Below, piece by piece: positions 35,595-42,994 of a DNA stretch of 64,000 nt (position 1 is the first letter of the stretch; each line of letters starts with the position of its first letter). The notes below the pieces were generated by a model, which made no database searches, was not told where the DNA came from, and saw nothing but the letters and a program-made list of their open reading frames with translations. This DNA comes from Streptomyces angustmyceticus. Its GTDB lineage: Bacteria; Actinomycetota; Actinomycetes; Streptomycetales; Streptomycetaceae. Both the position numbers and the translations under genes were made by a program. The stretch is from positions 1,488,001 through 1,552,000 of the forward strand of contig NZ_CP082945.1 of the NCBI RefSeq assembly GCF_019933235.1, in the 5' to 3' direction.

Positions 35595-35663
35595 GTGTCC
35601 ATCGAACCATGAGCCACTGACACGGGGCCTGGACTCCAGGTGAACTCGGGGTGCCGCGGAGCG

Positions 35664-35738
35664 CACGGGGCAAGGCGCACGGGCAAAGCGGCAGGGCACA
35701 CGGGGCGAGGCGGCGGGACGCACGGGGCGAGGCGGCGG
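35664..35738. repeat. Degenerate direct repeats, CACGGGGCGAGGCGGCGG-type
   Basis: The 18-mer CACGGGGCGAGGCGGCGG occurs exactly at 35699-35716 and 35721-35738 (period 22). Two weaker copies begin at 35664 and 35678. They fill most of the gap between the GGT-like gene and the inositol-monophosphatase-like gene. Confidence 0.65.
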
Positions 35739-35751
35739 TGCCCACCAGCGC

Positions 35752-37635
35752 TCAGCGCCCCACCGCGTACCCCTGCATCCCCCGGGGATTCGCGGCGGCG
35801 GACAGCACGCCGGTCTCCGGGTCCCGTGCCACCGCGCAGAGCCGCCCCTCGGACCAGGCGTCACCCACCGTGACGTGGTGCCCACGCCGGCGCAGCTCAC
35901 CGATGACCCCCTCGCCGATGCGCGACTCCACGGTCACGCTGCCCGGCCGCATCCCACGCGGGAAGAAGGAGCCGGGGAACGCGTCGTTGTGCCAGTTGGG
36001 GGCGTCGATGGCGCCCTGGAGGTCGAGGCCGCCGCGGACCGCGCCGCGCAGCGCCACGGCCAGGAAGAAGTGCACCTGCCACTGGTCCTGCTGATCGCCG
36101 CCCGGCGTGCCGAAGGCCATCACGGGGACCCCGTCGCGCAGCGCGAGGGACGGGGTGAGGGTGGTCCGCGGGCGGCGTCCCGGGGTGAGGGTGTTGGGCA
36201 GGCCCTCCTCCAGCCAGGCCATCTGCAGCCGGGTGCCGAGCGGGAAGCCGAGGGCCGGGACGACGGGGTTGGACTGCAGCCAGCCGCCCGACGGGGTGGC
36301 GGAGACCAGGTTGCCCCAGCGGTCGACGATGTCGAGGTGGCAGGTGTCGCCGCGGGTGGCGCCGTTCCGGTCGACGCCGGGCGCGGCGGCCGCCGGGACA
36401 CCACCACCGGCCCCGGCGGGCGCGGCGGCCGCCGTACCGCGCCCGGCGGTCGGCTCACCGGCTCCGCTGCCGGCGACACCGCCCGCCCCGGAGCCGGCCG
36501 CCGGCGCCGCCCCGGCCGCGGCCGCCGCCGCGTGCCCGCTCAGGCGCGGGGTGCGGCCGTCCGGGCTGCCGGGCCGCAGCTCGTAGGAGGCCCGTTCGCC
36601 GATCAGGGCCCGGCGGGCGGCGTTGTACCGGGCGCCGAGCAGGGTGGCGAGCGGCACCTCGTCGGCGTCGCCGTACCAGGCCTCGCGGTCGGCCATCGCC
36701 AGCTTGCAGCCCTCGATGAGCAGATGGACGTAGGCGGCGCTGCCGTAGGCGGGCAACTCGTCCGGCAGCAGGGCGAGTTGCTGGAGGAAGGCGGGGCCCT
36801 GGGACCAGCCGCCCGCCTTGGCGACGGTCCAGCCGTTCCAGTCGTGGGTGACGGGTGCCTCGTACGCGGCGGAGAAGGCGGCCAGGTCGTCGCCGGTGAG
36901 GGTGCCCGCGTGGCGTTCGCCGGAGGTGTCCATGGCCGGGCGGGCCGCGAAGTCGGCGAGCGCCGCGCCGATGAAGCCCTCGCGCCAGATGCGGCGGGCG
37001 GCCTCGATCTGCGCCTCGCGGCCCGCCGCCGCGGCCTCGGCCTCCGCGAGCAGCCGGCGCCAGGTGGCGGCCAGCGGCCGGTTGCCCAGCAGCCCGCCGG
37101 GGGCGACGGACCTGCCGCCCGGGAGGTAGATCTCGGCGGAGGAGGTCCACTCCGTCTCGAAGAGGGCGCGGACCGTCTCGACGGTCGCGCCGACGCGTTC
37201 GACGGCGGGGTGGCCGTGCTCGGCGTAGCCGATGGCGTACCGCAGCACCTCGGCGAGGGACCGGGTGCCGTGGTCGCGCAGCAGCAGCATCCAGGCGTCG
37301 AAGGCGCCGGGGACCGCGGCGGCCAGCGGCCCGGTGCCGGGCACCAGGTCCAGGCCGAGCGCGGTGTAGTGCGCCACGCTCGCCCCGGCCGGCGCCGGGC
37401 CCTGCCCGCACAGCACCCGTACGGGCCCGCCGGCCGGCGCCAGGATGATCGGCACCTCGCCCGCCGGGCCGTTCAGATGCGGCTCCACCACATGCAGCAC
37501 GAATCCGGCGGCCACGGCCGCGTCATAGGCGTTTCCGCCGTCCTCCAGGACGGCCATCGCGGACTGGGACGCCAGCCAGTGCGTGGTGGAGGCCATGCCG
37601 AAGGTGCCTTGGAGGGTCGGGCGGGTGGTGAACAC
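35752..37635 (-). CDS. Gamma-glutamyltransferase-family Ntn hydrolase
   Basis: 627 residues. Typical GGT order: N-terminal large subunit (ASTTHWLASQSAMAVLEDGGNAYDAAVAAG; PGAFDAWMLLLRDHGT) and a C-terminal part with GDT431CHLDIVDRWG, where Thr431 is the expected autocleavage nucleophile, then LTPSLALRDGVPVMAFGTPGGD. No signal peptide, unlike secreted GGT; the gamma-glutamyl-binding arginine is not obvious, so acylase-type substrates are possible. Odd: about 50 residues of Ala/Gly-rich low complexity (~375-424) sit just before the cleavage site. Start GTG 37635 with AGGAG six bases upstream. Confidence 0.87.
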   Translation of the reverse strand: MFTTRPTLQGTFGMASTTHWLASQSAMAVLEDGGNAYDAAVAAGFVLHVVEPHLNGPAGEVPIILAPAGGPVRVLCGQGPAPAGASVAHYTALGLDLVPGTGPLAAAVPGAFDAWMLLLRDHGTRSLAEVLRYAIGYAEHGHPAVERVGATVETVRALFETEWTSSAEIYLPGGRSVAPGGLLGNRPLAATWRRLLAEAEAAAAGREAQIEAARRIWREGFIGAALADFAARPAMDTSGERHAGTLTGDDLAAFSAAYEAPVTHDWNGWTVAKAGGWSQGPAFLQQLALLPDELPAYGSAAYVHLLIEGCKLAMADREAWYGDADEVPLATLLGARYNAARRALIGERASYELRPGSPDGRTPRLSGHAAAAAAGAAPAAGSGAGGVAGSGAGEPTAGRGTAAAAPAGAGGGVPAAAAPGVDRNGATRGDTCHLDIVDRWGNLVSATPSGGWLQSNPVVPALGFPLGTRLQMAWLEEGLPNTLTPGRRPRTTLTPSLALRDGVPVMAFGTPGGDQQDQWQVHFFLAVALRGAVRGGLDLQGAIDAPNWHNDAFPGSFFPRGMRPGSVTVESRIGEGVIGELRRRGHHVTVGDAWSEGRLCAVARDPETGVLSAAANPRGMQGYAVGR

Positions 37636-37836
37636 GAGAACTCCTCTGCCTGGCGGTCCGGCTCCGCGAACGGGGCGCACGGCCCGCGGAGACGGGCAGA
37701 CCGTATGCCCCCTACAACCATCGGGCAAGATGCCCGCCCGGCCCCGGCCGCGCGCTTCGGGCACCCCGCCGTGCGCCCGGCGCACCTCCCCGGGAACCCC
37801 CTCGCCCTTCCCCGCGCCGCTGCGTACGCTCGCCCC

Positions 37837-38601
37837 ATGGCCGGCTCCGATACGCCCCCCGCTCAGCCTCCCCGGCGCCCGCTCGTCGCGATCCTCACCG
37901 GGGCGGGCATCTCCACCGACTCCGGGATCCCCGACTACCGCGGGCCGAACGGGCTGTGGCGGCGGGACCCGGAGGCGGAGAAGCTCGTCACGTACGACAC
38001 GTACATGGCCGATCCGGAGATCCGGCGGCGGTCGTGGCGGATGCGGCAGGACAGCCCGGCGTTCCGGGCCGAGCCGAACGCCGCGCACGAGGCGGTGGTC
38101 CGGCTGGAACGCTCCGGGACGCCGGTGCGGGTGATCACGCAGAACGTGGACGGGCTGCATCAGCGCGCCGGGCTGCCCGAGCGCAAGGTTCTCGAACTGC
38201 ACGGCACCGTACGGGCGGTGACCTGCACCCGCTGCCATGCGCGGTCCTCGATGCGGGAGGCCCTGGACCGGGTGGCCGCGGGCGAGCCCGATCCGCCGTG
38301 TCTGGTGTGCGGGGGAATCCTCAAGTCGGCCACGGTGATGTTCGGCGAGCGGCTGGACCCGGAGGTGCTCGCCACGGCGCTGGGGGTGGCGAAGGCGGCG
38401 GAGGTCTTCCTCGCGGTCGGCAGCACCCTCCAGGTACAGCCGGCGGCCTCGCTCGCCGGGGTCGCCGCGGAACACGGCGCACGCCTGATCATCGTCAACG
38501 CCGAGCCCACGCCGTACGACGCCCTCGCCGCCGAGGTGATCCGCGAACCGATCGGCAGTGCCCTGCCGAGGCTGCTGGCGGGGTTGACGGAGGGCGGCTG
38601 A
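37837..38601 (+). CDS. Sir2-family NAD-dependent protein deacylase
   Basis: 254 residues. GAGIS at 22-26, T-Q-N-V-D-G-L-H at 101-108, catalytic H122 in LELHG and the zinc cysteines C130, C133, C155 and C158 are all present. It removes acyl groups from lysine with NAD+, producing nicotinamide and O-acetyl-ADP-ribose. TACGCT (37825-37830) lies exactly 6 nt before ATG 37837, so the mRNA should be leaderless; the large open frame upstream is a shadow of the GGT-like gene. Divergent from the GGT-like gene. Confidence 0.94.
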   Translation: MAGSDTPPAQPPRRPLVAILTGAGISTDSGIPDYRGPNGLWRRDPEAEKLVTYDTYMADPEIRRRSWRMRQDSPAFRAEPNAAHEAVVRLERSGTPVRVITQNVDGLHQRAGLPERKVLELHGTVRAVTCTRCHARSSMREALDRVAAGEPDPPCLVCGGILKSATVMFGERLDPEVLATALGVAKAAEVFLAVGSTLQVQPAASLAGVAAEHGARLIIVNAEPTPYDALAAEVIREPIGSALPRLLAGLTEGG

Positions 38602-38762
38602 GGCGCGGCCCTCGCGGCCTTCCGTCCTCGGTGCCGCTCTTCCCGCCGGACCGGGGCCACGCCTCGGCCCGGCGAACCCGGCACGGCCGATCCACGCCGA
38701 CCGGCACCTGCCGCGTCGGACGGGGCACTGTGTCCTGGGCCACGCCCCCTCCTCCCGCCATC

Positions 38763-38799
38763 GTCTACAGTGCGGTAGACCGTCTACTTACCTGTAGTC
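38763..38799. promoter_or_regulatory. Tandem palindromes upstream of the two-component operon
   Basis: GTCTAC-N6-GTAGAC at 38763-38780, one base, then GTCTAC-N6-GTAGTC at 38782-38799: two 18-bp dyads in a 19-bp period with one mismatch overall. The inner pair also forms GTAGAC-C-GTCTAC, a TetR-like operator shape. About 60-100 bp before the response-regulator start. Confidence 0.6.
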
Positions 38800-38860
38800 G
38801 CTCCGGGGCGCGCAGCCCGGTCGCACCCGAGCCCACGACGTCGGCCTGTGAGGATCTTCG

Positions 38861-39523
38861 TTGCCTGTCACCGTCCTGGTCGTCGAGGACGACCACGCCC
38901 TGCGGGACGTGCTGCTGCGCGGACTGCGTGACGAGGGCTTCGGCACGCGGTCCGCGCAGGACGGCGCCGGCGCCCTGCGGCTGGCCGGCGACGGCGTCGA
39001 CGCGGTGGTGCTGGACGTCGGTTTGCCGGACGCGGACGGGCGGGACGTGTGCCAGGCGATGCGGGCGCGGGGATTCGCCGGCCCGGTCGTCTTCCTGACC
39101 GCGCACCACCAACTCCACGACCGCCTCAGCGGGTTCTCCGCCGGGGGTGACGACTACCTCCCCAAGCCGTTCCACCTCGCCGAGCTGGCCGCCCGATTGC
39201 GCGCCGCCCTCAAGCGTTCGGGACCCGAAGCGCCCACGGCCACCGGGGACCTGGTCCTGGATCCCCTGCACCACCGCCTGTGCGTACGGGGCGTCGAGGT
39301 GGCCCTGACACCCACCGAGTTCCGCCTGCTGGCCGCGCTGATGGCCGGGCTGGGGGCGGTGGTGCGCAGAAGGGAGCTGGTCCGGGCCGGCTGGCCGGAG
39401 GGCGCACAGGTCAGCGACAACACCCTCGACCAGTATCTGAGCCGGCTGCGCCGCAAGATCCGGGAGGCGGGCAGTGAGCTGACGATCAGCACCCTCCGGG
39501 GGATCGGGCACCGGCTGTCATGA
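38861..39523 (+). CDS. OmpR-family response regulator
   Basis: 220 residues. Receiver domain with acidic pair E9-D10-D11, phospho-acceptor D52 in VVLDVGLPDADG, T80 and K102 in LPKPFHL; C-terminal winged helix with LTPTEFRLLAALM and SDNTLDQYLSRLRRKI. Start TTG 38861 with GAGGA six bases upstream. Overlaps the kinase by 4 bp (ATGA). Its DNA target is probably the direct repeat CCTGAAC-N4-CCTGAAC found before both DUF347 genes nearby, since OmpR-type regulators bind such 11-bp-period repeats (inference). Confidence 0.94.
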   Translation: MPVTVLVVEDDHALRDVLLRGLRDEGFGTRSAQDGAGALRLAGDGVDAVVLDVGLPDADGRDVCQAMRARGFAGPVVFLTAHHQLHDRLSGFSAGGDDYLPKPFHLAELAARLRAALKRSGPEAPTATGDLVLDPLHHRLCVRGVEVALTPTEFRLLAALMAGLGAVVRRRELVRAGWPEGAQVSDNTLDQYLSRLRRKIREAGSELTISTLRGIGHRLS

Positions 39524-40911
39524 GCGCCCTCCGTGGCCTCCTCGCCGTGCCGGCCCGCCGTTGCCGCCCCCGTACGCTGCGGGGCCGGCTGTCCCTGATC
39601 GCGCTGACCACCGCCGCGCTGGTGATGGTGGTCCTCACCGTCGTCTTCAACACGGTCGTCCGCCAGCGCCTCCAGCAGCAGGCGGACGGCGAACTGCGCA
39701 CCCGGGCCGGCGCCGTGGCCGCGACCGTCGACACCCGCCACCACCCGGTACGGGTCCTGGAGACGCCGGGCGACGCCGCCCTCGACACCAACGTGTGGAT
39801 CTACGCGGGCACCCGGCTGCTGGAGCACCCCGTGTCCGCCCCGCCCGGCGACACGGTCACCCGCGCCGCGGCCGGTCTCGCCGCGCACGGCGACCCACGC
39901 TGCACGGCCATGACGGCCGGTGACCGGATACGCCTGTGTGCCGAGCCCGTGGGCGGGGTCCGGCCGGGCGCCGGACCCGCGGCAGTCGTCGTCACCGCCA
40001 TGGACCTCGCGCCCTACCGCGCCTCGGCCGACACCCTGCTCATCGCCTCCCTCGCCCTGGACGCCGGCGTCCTGGCCTGCACCTATGTCCTGACCCGGCT
40101 GGCGGTGGGACGCGCCCTGCGGCCCGTGCGGGCGATGACGGAGCAGGCCACCCGGTGGAGCGTGGTCGCCTCCGAACAGCGCTTCGGCGCCGGGGACCGC
40201 CCCGTCGAACTCACCCGGCTCGGGGCCTCGCTGGACGAACTCCTGGACCGGATCCGTGCCGTGCTGCGCCACGAACAGCAGCTCACCCGGGAGCTCTCCC
40301 ACGAACTGCGCAACCCCCTGGCGCGGATCACCGCCGAACTCGACTGGTGGCAGACCCGCCCCCGCTCCACCGCCGAAACCCGCGCCACGCACGCCTCCAT
40401 CGCCGATGCCGCCACGTCCATGCGCACCATCTGCGAGACCGTCCTCGACGACGCCAGGGCCGACGCACACACCGTCCCCGGCACATCGGACGCCATGGCC
40501 GTGCTGCGCCGGCTCGCCGCCCGGCTCGAAGCCCCGGGGAGGACCACGCTCACGGTTTCCGGACCGGGCACCCTGGTGGCCGGGGTGCCCGCCGCGCTGC
40601 TGGAACGCATCGTCGCCCCGCTCCTCGACAACGCCCTGCGCTACGCCCGCACCCGGGTCGCCCTCCAGGTCTCGCCGGAGCCCGACGGCATGCGGGTGGC
40701 GGTCGCCGACGACGGTCCCGGCGTCCCGGCCGCGTTCACCGCGCACCTCTTCCAGCCGGGCCGGCGCGCCGACCCCGAGGACGGACACGGCGGAGCGGGC
40801 CTGGGACTGCCGCTCGCGCGACGCCTGGCCCGCTCCGCCGGCGGTGAGGTGACCCATGACGCCGGGCACACCCCGGGCGCGCGCTTCGTGGTCGGCCTGC
40901 CCGCCGGATGA
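39520..40911 (+). CDS. Sensor histidine kinase
   Basis: 463 residues. Two transmembrane segments (~23-45 and ~170-193) enclose an extracytoplasmic domain of ~125 residues containing two cysteines (C128, C140) that could form a disulphide. A HAMP-like linker leads to HisKA with H261 in ELSHELRNPLARI, N371 in LLDNALRYA and the G boxes DDGPGVP and GGAGLGLPLARRLA. Cognate partner of the overlapping OmpR-type regulator. Converges with the DUF347 pair, its likely target genes. The signal is unknown. Confidence 0.94.
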   Translation: MSALRGLLAVPARRCRPRTLRGRLSLIALTTAALVMVVLTVVFNTVVRQRLQQQADGELRTRAGAVAATVDTRHHPVRVLETPGDAALDTNVWIYAGTRLLEHPVSAPPGDTVTRAAAGLAAHGDPRCTAMTAGDRIRLCAEPVGGVRPGAGPAAVVVTAMDLAPYRASADTLLIASLALDAGVLACTYVLTRLAVGRALRPVRAMTEQATRWSVVASEQRFGAGDRPVELTRLGASLDELLDRIRAVLRHEQQLTRELSHELRNPLARITAELDWWQTRPRSTAETRATHASIADAATSMRTICETVLDDARADAHTVPGTSDAMAVLRRLAARLEAPGRTTLTVSGPGTLVAGVPAALLERIVAPLLDNALRYARTRVALQVSPEPDGMRVAVADDGPGVPAAFTAHLFQPGRRADPEDGHGGAGLGLPLARRLARSAGGEVTHDAGHTPGARFVVGLPAG

Positions 40912-40932
40912 CCCCGCCGCACCCGGCGCCGC

Positions 40933-41811
40933 TCAGGAAACGCCCGTGAGGGTCTGGTCCTCCGGGACCGCGGTCCTGCGCTCCTGCACGTGTGCGTATC
41001 CCATGAGGCCGAGCAGCACCGCGAGGAGCACTGCCGACGACCCCGCCGTGCCGAGGTCGAGGCCGCCCTTGGCGACCGGCTTGGTGAGGAAGTCTCCGGC
41101 GGTGGCCCCGAGGGGCCGGGTGAGCACGAACGCGATCCAGAACAGCACCACGTTCGGCACGGCCGGCACCCGCATCAGGACGACGAGTACGGCGAGCACA
41201 CCGGTGACGAGCAGGGCGCCGCCCGCGTACCCGAGTCCGGAGCTGTCGGAGAGGAAGTCCCCCATGGACGTGCCGAGCGTGTTCGACACCAGGATCGCCG
41301 CCCAGAAGAGGGCCTCCGCGCGGAAGGTGACGATGTCGCGGATGGCGAACGTCAGCCCGGTGGCCTTCCAGATGGCGAAGATGGCGATCAGCAGCGAGAT
41401 CAGGATGGCGGCCCCGGTGGGGTAGCCCAGCCCCAGGCCCTGCGGCCCCCAGCCGAGCGACTTGGCGCCGTCGGTGAGGAACTTGGCGCTGGCGTCCCGG
41501 TTCATGAAGTCGGACATCGTGGTGCCCGCCATGCTGGTGGACAGGATGACCGTCCAGTAGAAGAACGGGTTGTAGCGCCGGGACCGGAGCTGCACCACCA
41601 GCGTGACCACGAAGATCAGGAACAGCGCGATGGTGGTCAGGAAGTACCCGATTTTGAGGGTCTGGGCGAAGAGGTCACCGGCCGTCTCGCCGAGGGTCGT
41701 CGCCGCGGTCTTCATGACCCAGAAGGCCAGGGTGACCTCCGGGAGCTTCCGCAGCACGTACCTGTCGGTACCGGCGACGTCCCGGTCGGTCAGGACTTCG
41801 GGCTCAGGCAA
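40933..41811 (-). CDS. DUF347 (COG4705) four-repeat membrane protein A
   Basis: 292 residues, about eight transmembrane helices arranged as four repeats of two. Each repeat carries the family's polar signature after an aromatic-rich helix: LGETAGDLF, TTMSDFM, LGTSMGDFL and LGATAGDFL, with the preceding F/Y-W-x-x-K or F-W-I-A. The repeat family has no established function; the intramembrane acidic residues suggest ion or small-molecule transport. TTG 41811 has GGAGGG eight bases upstream. Paralogue of the gene at 42075; both face the two-component system and carry the same upstream direct repeat. Unprocessed leader of ~125 nt predicted. Confidence 0.85.
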   Translation of the reverse strand: MPEPEVLTDRDVAGTDRYVLRKLPEVTLAFWVMKTAATTLGETAGDLFAQTLKIGYFLTTIALFLIFVVTLVVQLRSRRYNPFFYWTVILSTSMAGTTMSDFMNRDASAKFLTDGAKSLGWGPQGLGLGYPTGAAILISLLIAIFAIWKATGLTFAIRDIVTFRAEALFWAAILVSNTLGTSMGDFLSDSSGLGYAGGALLVTGVLAVLVVLMRVPAVPNVVLFWIAFVLTRPLGATAGDFLTKPVAKGGLDLGTAGSSAVLLAVLLGLMGYAHVQERRTAVPEDQTLTGVS

Positions 41812-41942
41812 GGTCGATCCCTCCTGGTGGCGCCTCCGCCTCGCCTCACGTCGTGCCGTGGGGCCGTGCGAAGTGCGCGCAGTGGCGGCAATGGGCGGGT
41901 ACGAGGGACACCGCGATCAGCGATGGCGTCGCACGCCGCCCC

Positions 41943-41976
41943 ACGCTTCCAGCCGCGACCTGAACGCATCCTGAAC
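41943..41976 (-). promoter_or_regulatory. Response-regulator-type direct repeat and -10 of DUF347 gene A
   Basis: On the minus strand GTTCAGG-ATGC-GTTCAGG (41959-41976) is followed by exactly 10 nt and AAGCGT (41943-41948). The same geometry precedes gene B. An 11-bp-period repeat ending 10 bp before the -10 is the PhoB-style layout for OmpR-family activators. Confidence 0.6.
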
Positions 41977-42011
41977 GCCACCGGACGCACCCGCGAAACA
42001 GCCCCGGACGG

Positions 42012-42050
42012 GTGAAGCCGGCCCCCGGAGCTCGGAGGGGCCGGCTTCAC
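42012..42050. terminator. Terminator after DUF347 gene B
   Basis: GTGAAGCCGGCCCC (42012-42025) pairs perfectly with GGGGCCGGCTTCAC (42037-42050) round an 11-nt loop, and flanking CCGGAC/GTCCGG extend the stem past a small bulge. It lies 24 bp beyond the stop of gene B and upstream of gene A, so each paralogue is its own unit. Confidence 0.85.
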
Positions 42051-42074
42051 GTCCGGGCCGGGGCGATCCCGTGC

Positions 42075-42917
42075 TCAGCTCGCTGCGGAGGGAAGCCGTT
42101 CCGGCTCGGAGACGTCCCGCCGGGTGACCGTCAAGAACACCACCAGGCCGAGGATGACGGCCAGGAACAACACACTGGTGATCACCGTGCCCAGGCCGAG
42201 TCCGCCGCCCGAGGTGGGCTGGGAGAGGTAGTCGCCGATCGACGCGCCCAGCGGCCGGGTCAGGATGTAGGCGATCCAGAAGCTCCAGACCGCGTCCAGC
42301 CCGAGGGCGAAGTGCGCCACCGCGACGGCGGCGATCGCCAGGGCGAACAGGCCGGCGGAGACCCAGTATCCGAGGTCCATCCGTTCGGCGACCAGGTCAC
42401 CGGCCGCGGTGCCCAGGGCGAAGGTGAACAGCACGGCGAGCCAGTAGAAAGTCTCGCGGCGGGTGGTGTCGATGTGGTGGATGGACAGCGTCTTTTCGCT
42501 GCGGTACCAGGCCACGAACACCACGACGAGGACCACCGCGAAGGCCACGGTGCTGGTCTCCAGCGGTACGCCCAGGTTGTCGGTGAGGTTGTCGCTGATC
42601 AGCGTGCCCACGACGCTGATCAGCGCCACGGCGAGCCAGTAGACGCCGGGCCGGTAGGCGCGGGTGCGGAACTGCGCCACCAGGACCGCGACGAGCAGGA
42701 CGCTCATCAGCAGCGACACACCGGTCAGGCCCAGGCCGAGCTTCTCGTTCAGCAGGTCGGCCGCGGTCTCGCCGACCGTGGTGCACAGGATTTTGATGAC
42801 CCAGAAGTACGGCGTGACCTCGGGAACCTTGTTCCGGCGGAGGCCCCGGCCGACGGGAGCGGAAGGGGAGCCGGACGCCATGTGCGCCTCAACGGCCCCA
42901 GGGATATCAGCTGTCAT
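42075..42917 (-). CDS. DUF347 (COG4705) four-repeat membrane protein B
   Basis: 280 residues, paralogous to the gene at 40933. The four two-helix repeats show VGETAADLL, VGTLISDNL, LGTAAGDLV and LGASIGDYL. Soluble N-tail of ~45 residues before KVPEVTPYFWVIK, longer than in A. Start set at ATG 42917 because the predicted -10 (CACGGT, 42926-42931) is 8 nt upstream, giving a leaderless or nearly leaderless mRNA; ATG 42881 has a GAGG and is the alternative (268 residues). Expression is probably controlled by the adjacent OmpR-type regulator. Function unknown. Confidence 0.84.
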   Translation of the reverse strand: MTADIPGAVEAHMASGSPSAPVGRGLRRNKVPEVTPYFWVIKILCTTVGETAADLLNEKLGLGLTGVSLLMSVLLVAVLVAQFRTRAYRPGVYWLAVALISVVGTLISDNLTDNLGVPLETSTVAFAVVLVVVFVAWYRSEKTLSIHHIDTTRRETFYWLAVLFTFALGTAAGDLVAERMDLGYWVSAGLFALAIAAVAVAHFALGLDAVWSFWIAYILTRPLGASIGDYLSQPTSGGGLGLGTVITSVLFLAVILGLVVFLTVTRRDVSEPERLPSAAS

Positions 42918-42925
42918 GGTGCCCG

Positions 42926-42959
42926 ACCGTGCCACCGGCTGCCTGAACATATCCTGAGC
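42926..42959 (-). promoter_or_regulatory. Response-regulator-type direct repeat and -10 of DUF347 gene B
   Basis: On the minus strand GCTCAGG-ATAT-GTTCAGG (42942-42959), 10 nt, then CACGGT (42926-42931). One mismatch from the repeat before gene A; spacing to the -10 is identical. The site also lies ~35-50 bp upstream of the divergent lipoate-ligase-like gene. Confidence 0.6.
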
Positions 42960-42994
42960 GCTGCCAACCGTCTGCCGGGCTCGGAGGTAGCACA

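Noticed and set aside
35875-38601. A 908-codon plus-strand frame ending in the sirtuin
   Set aside because: Only the last 254 residues have protein-like motifs; the rest is antisense to the GGT-like gene, and a leaderless promoter marks the start at 37837.
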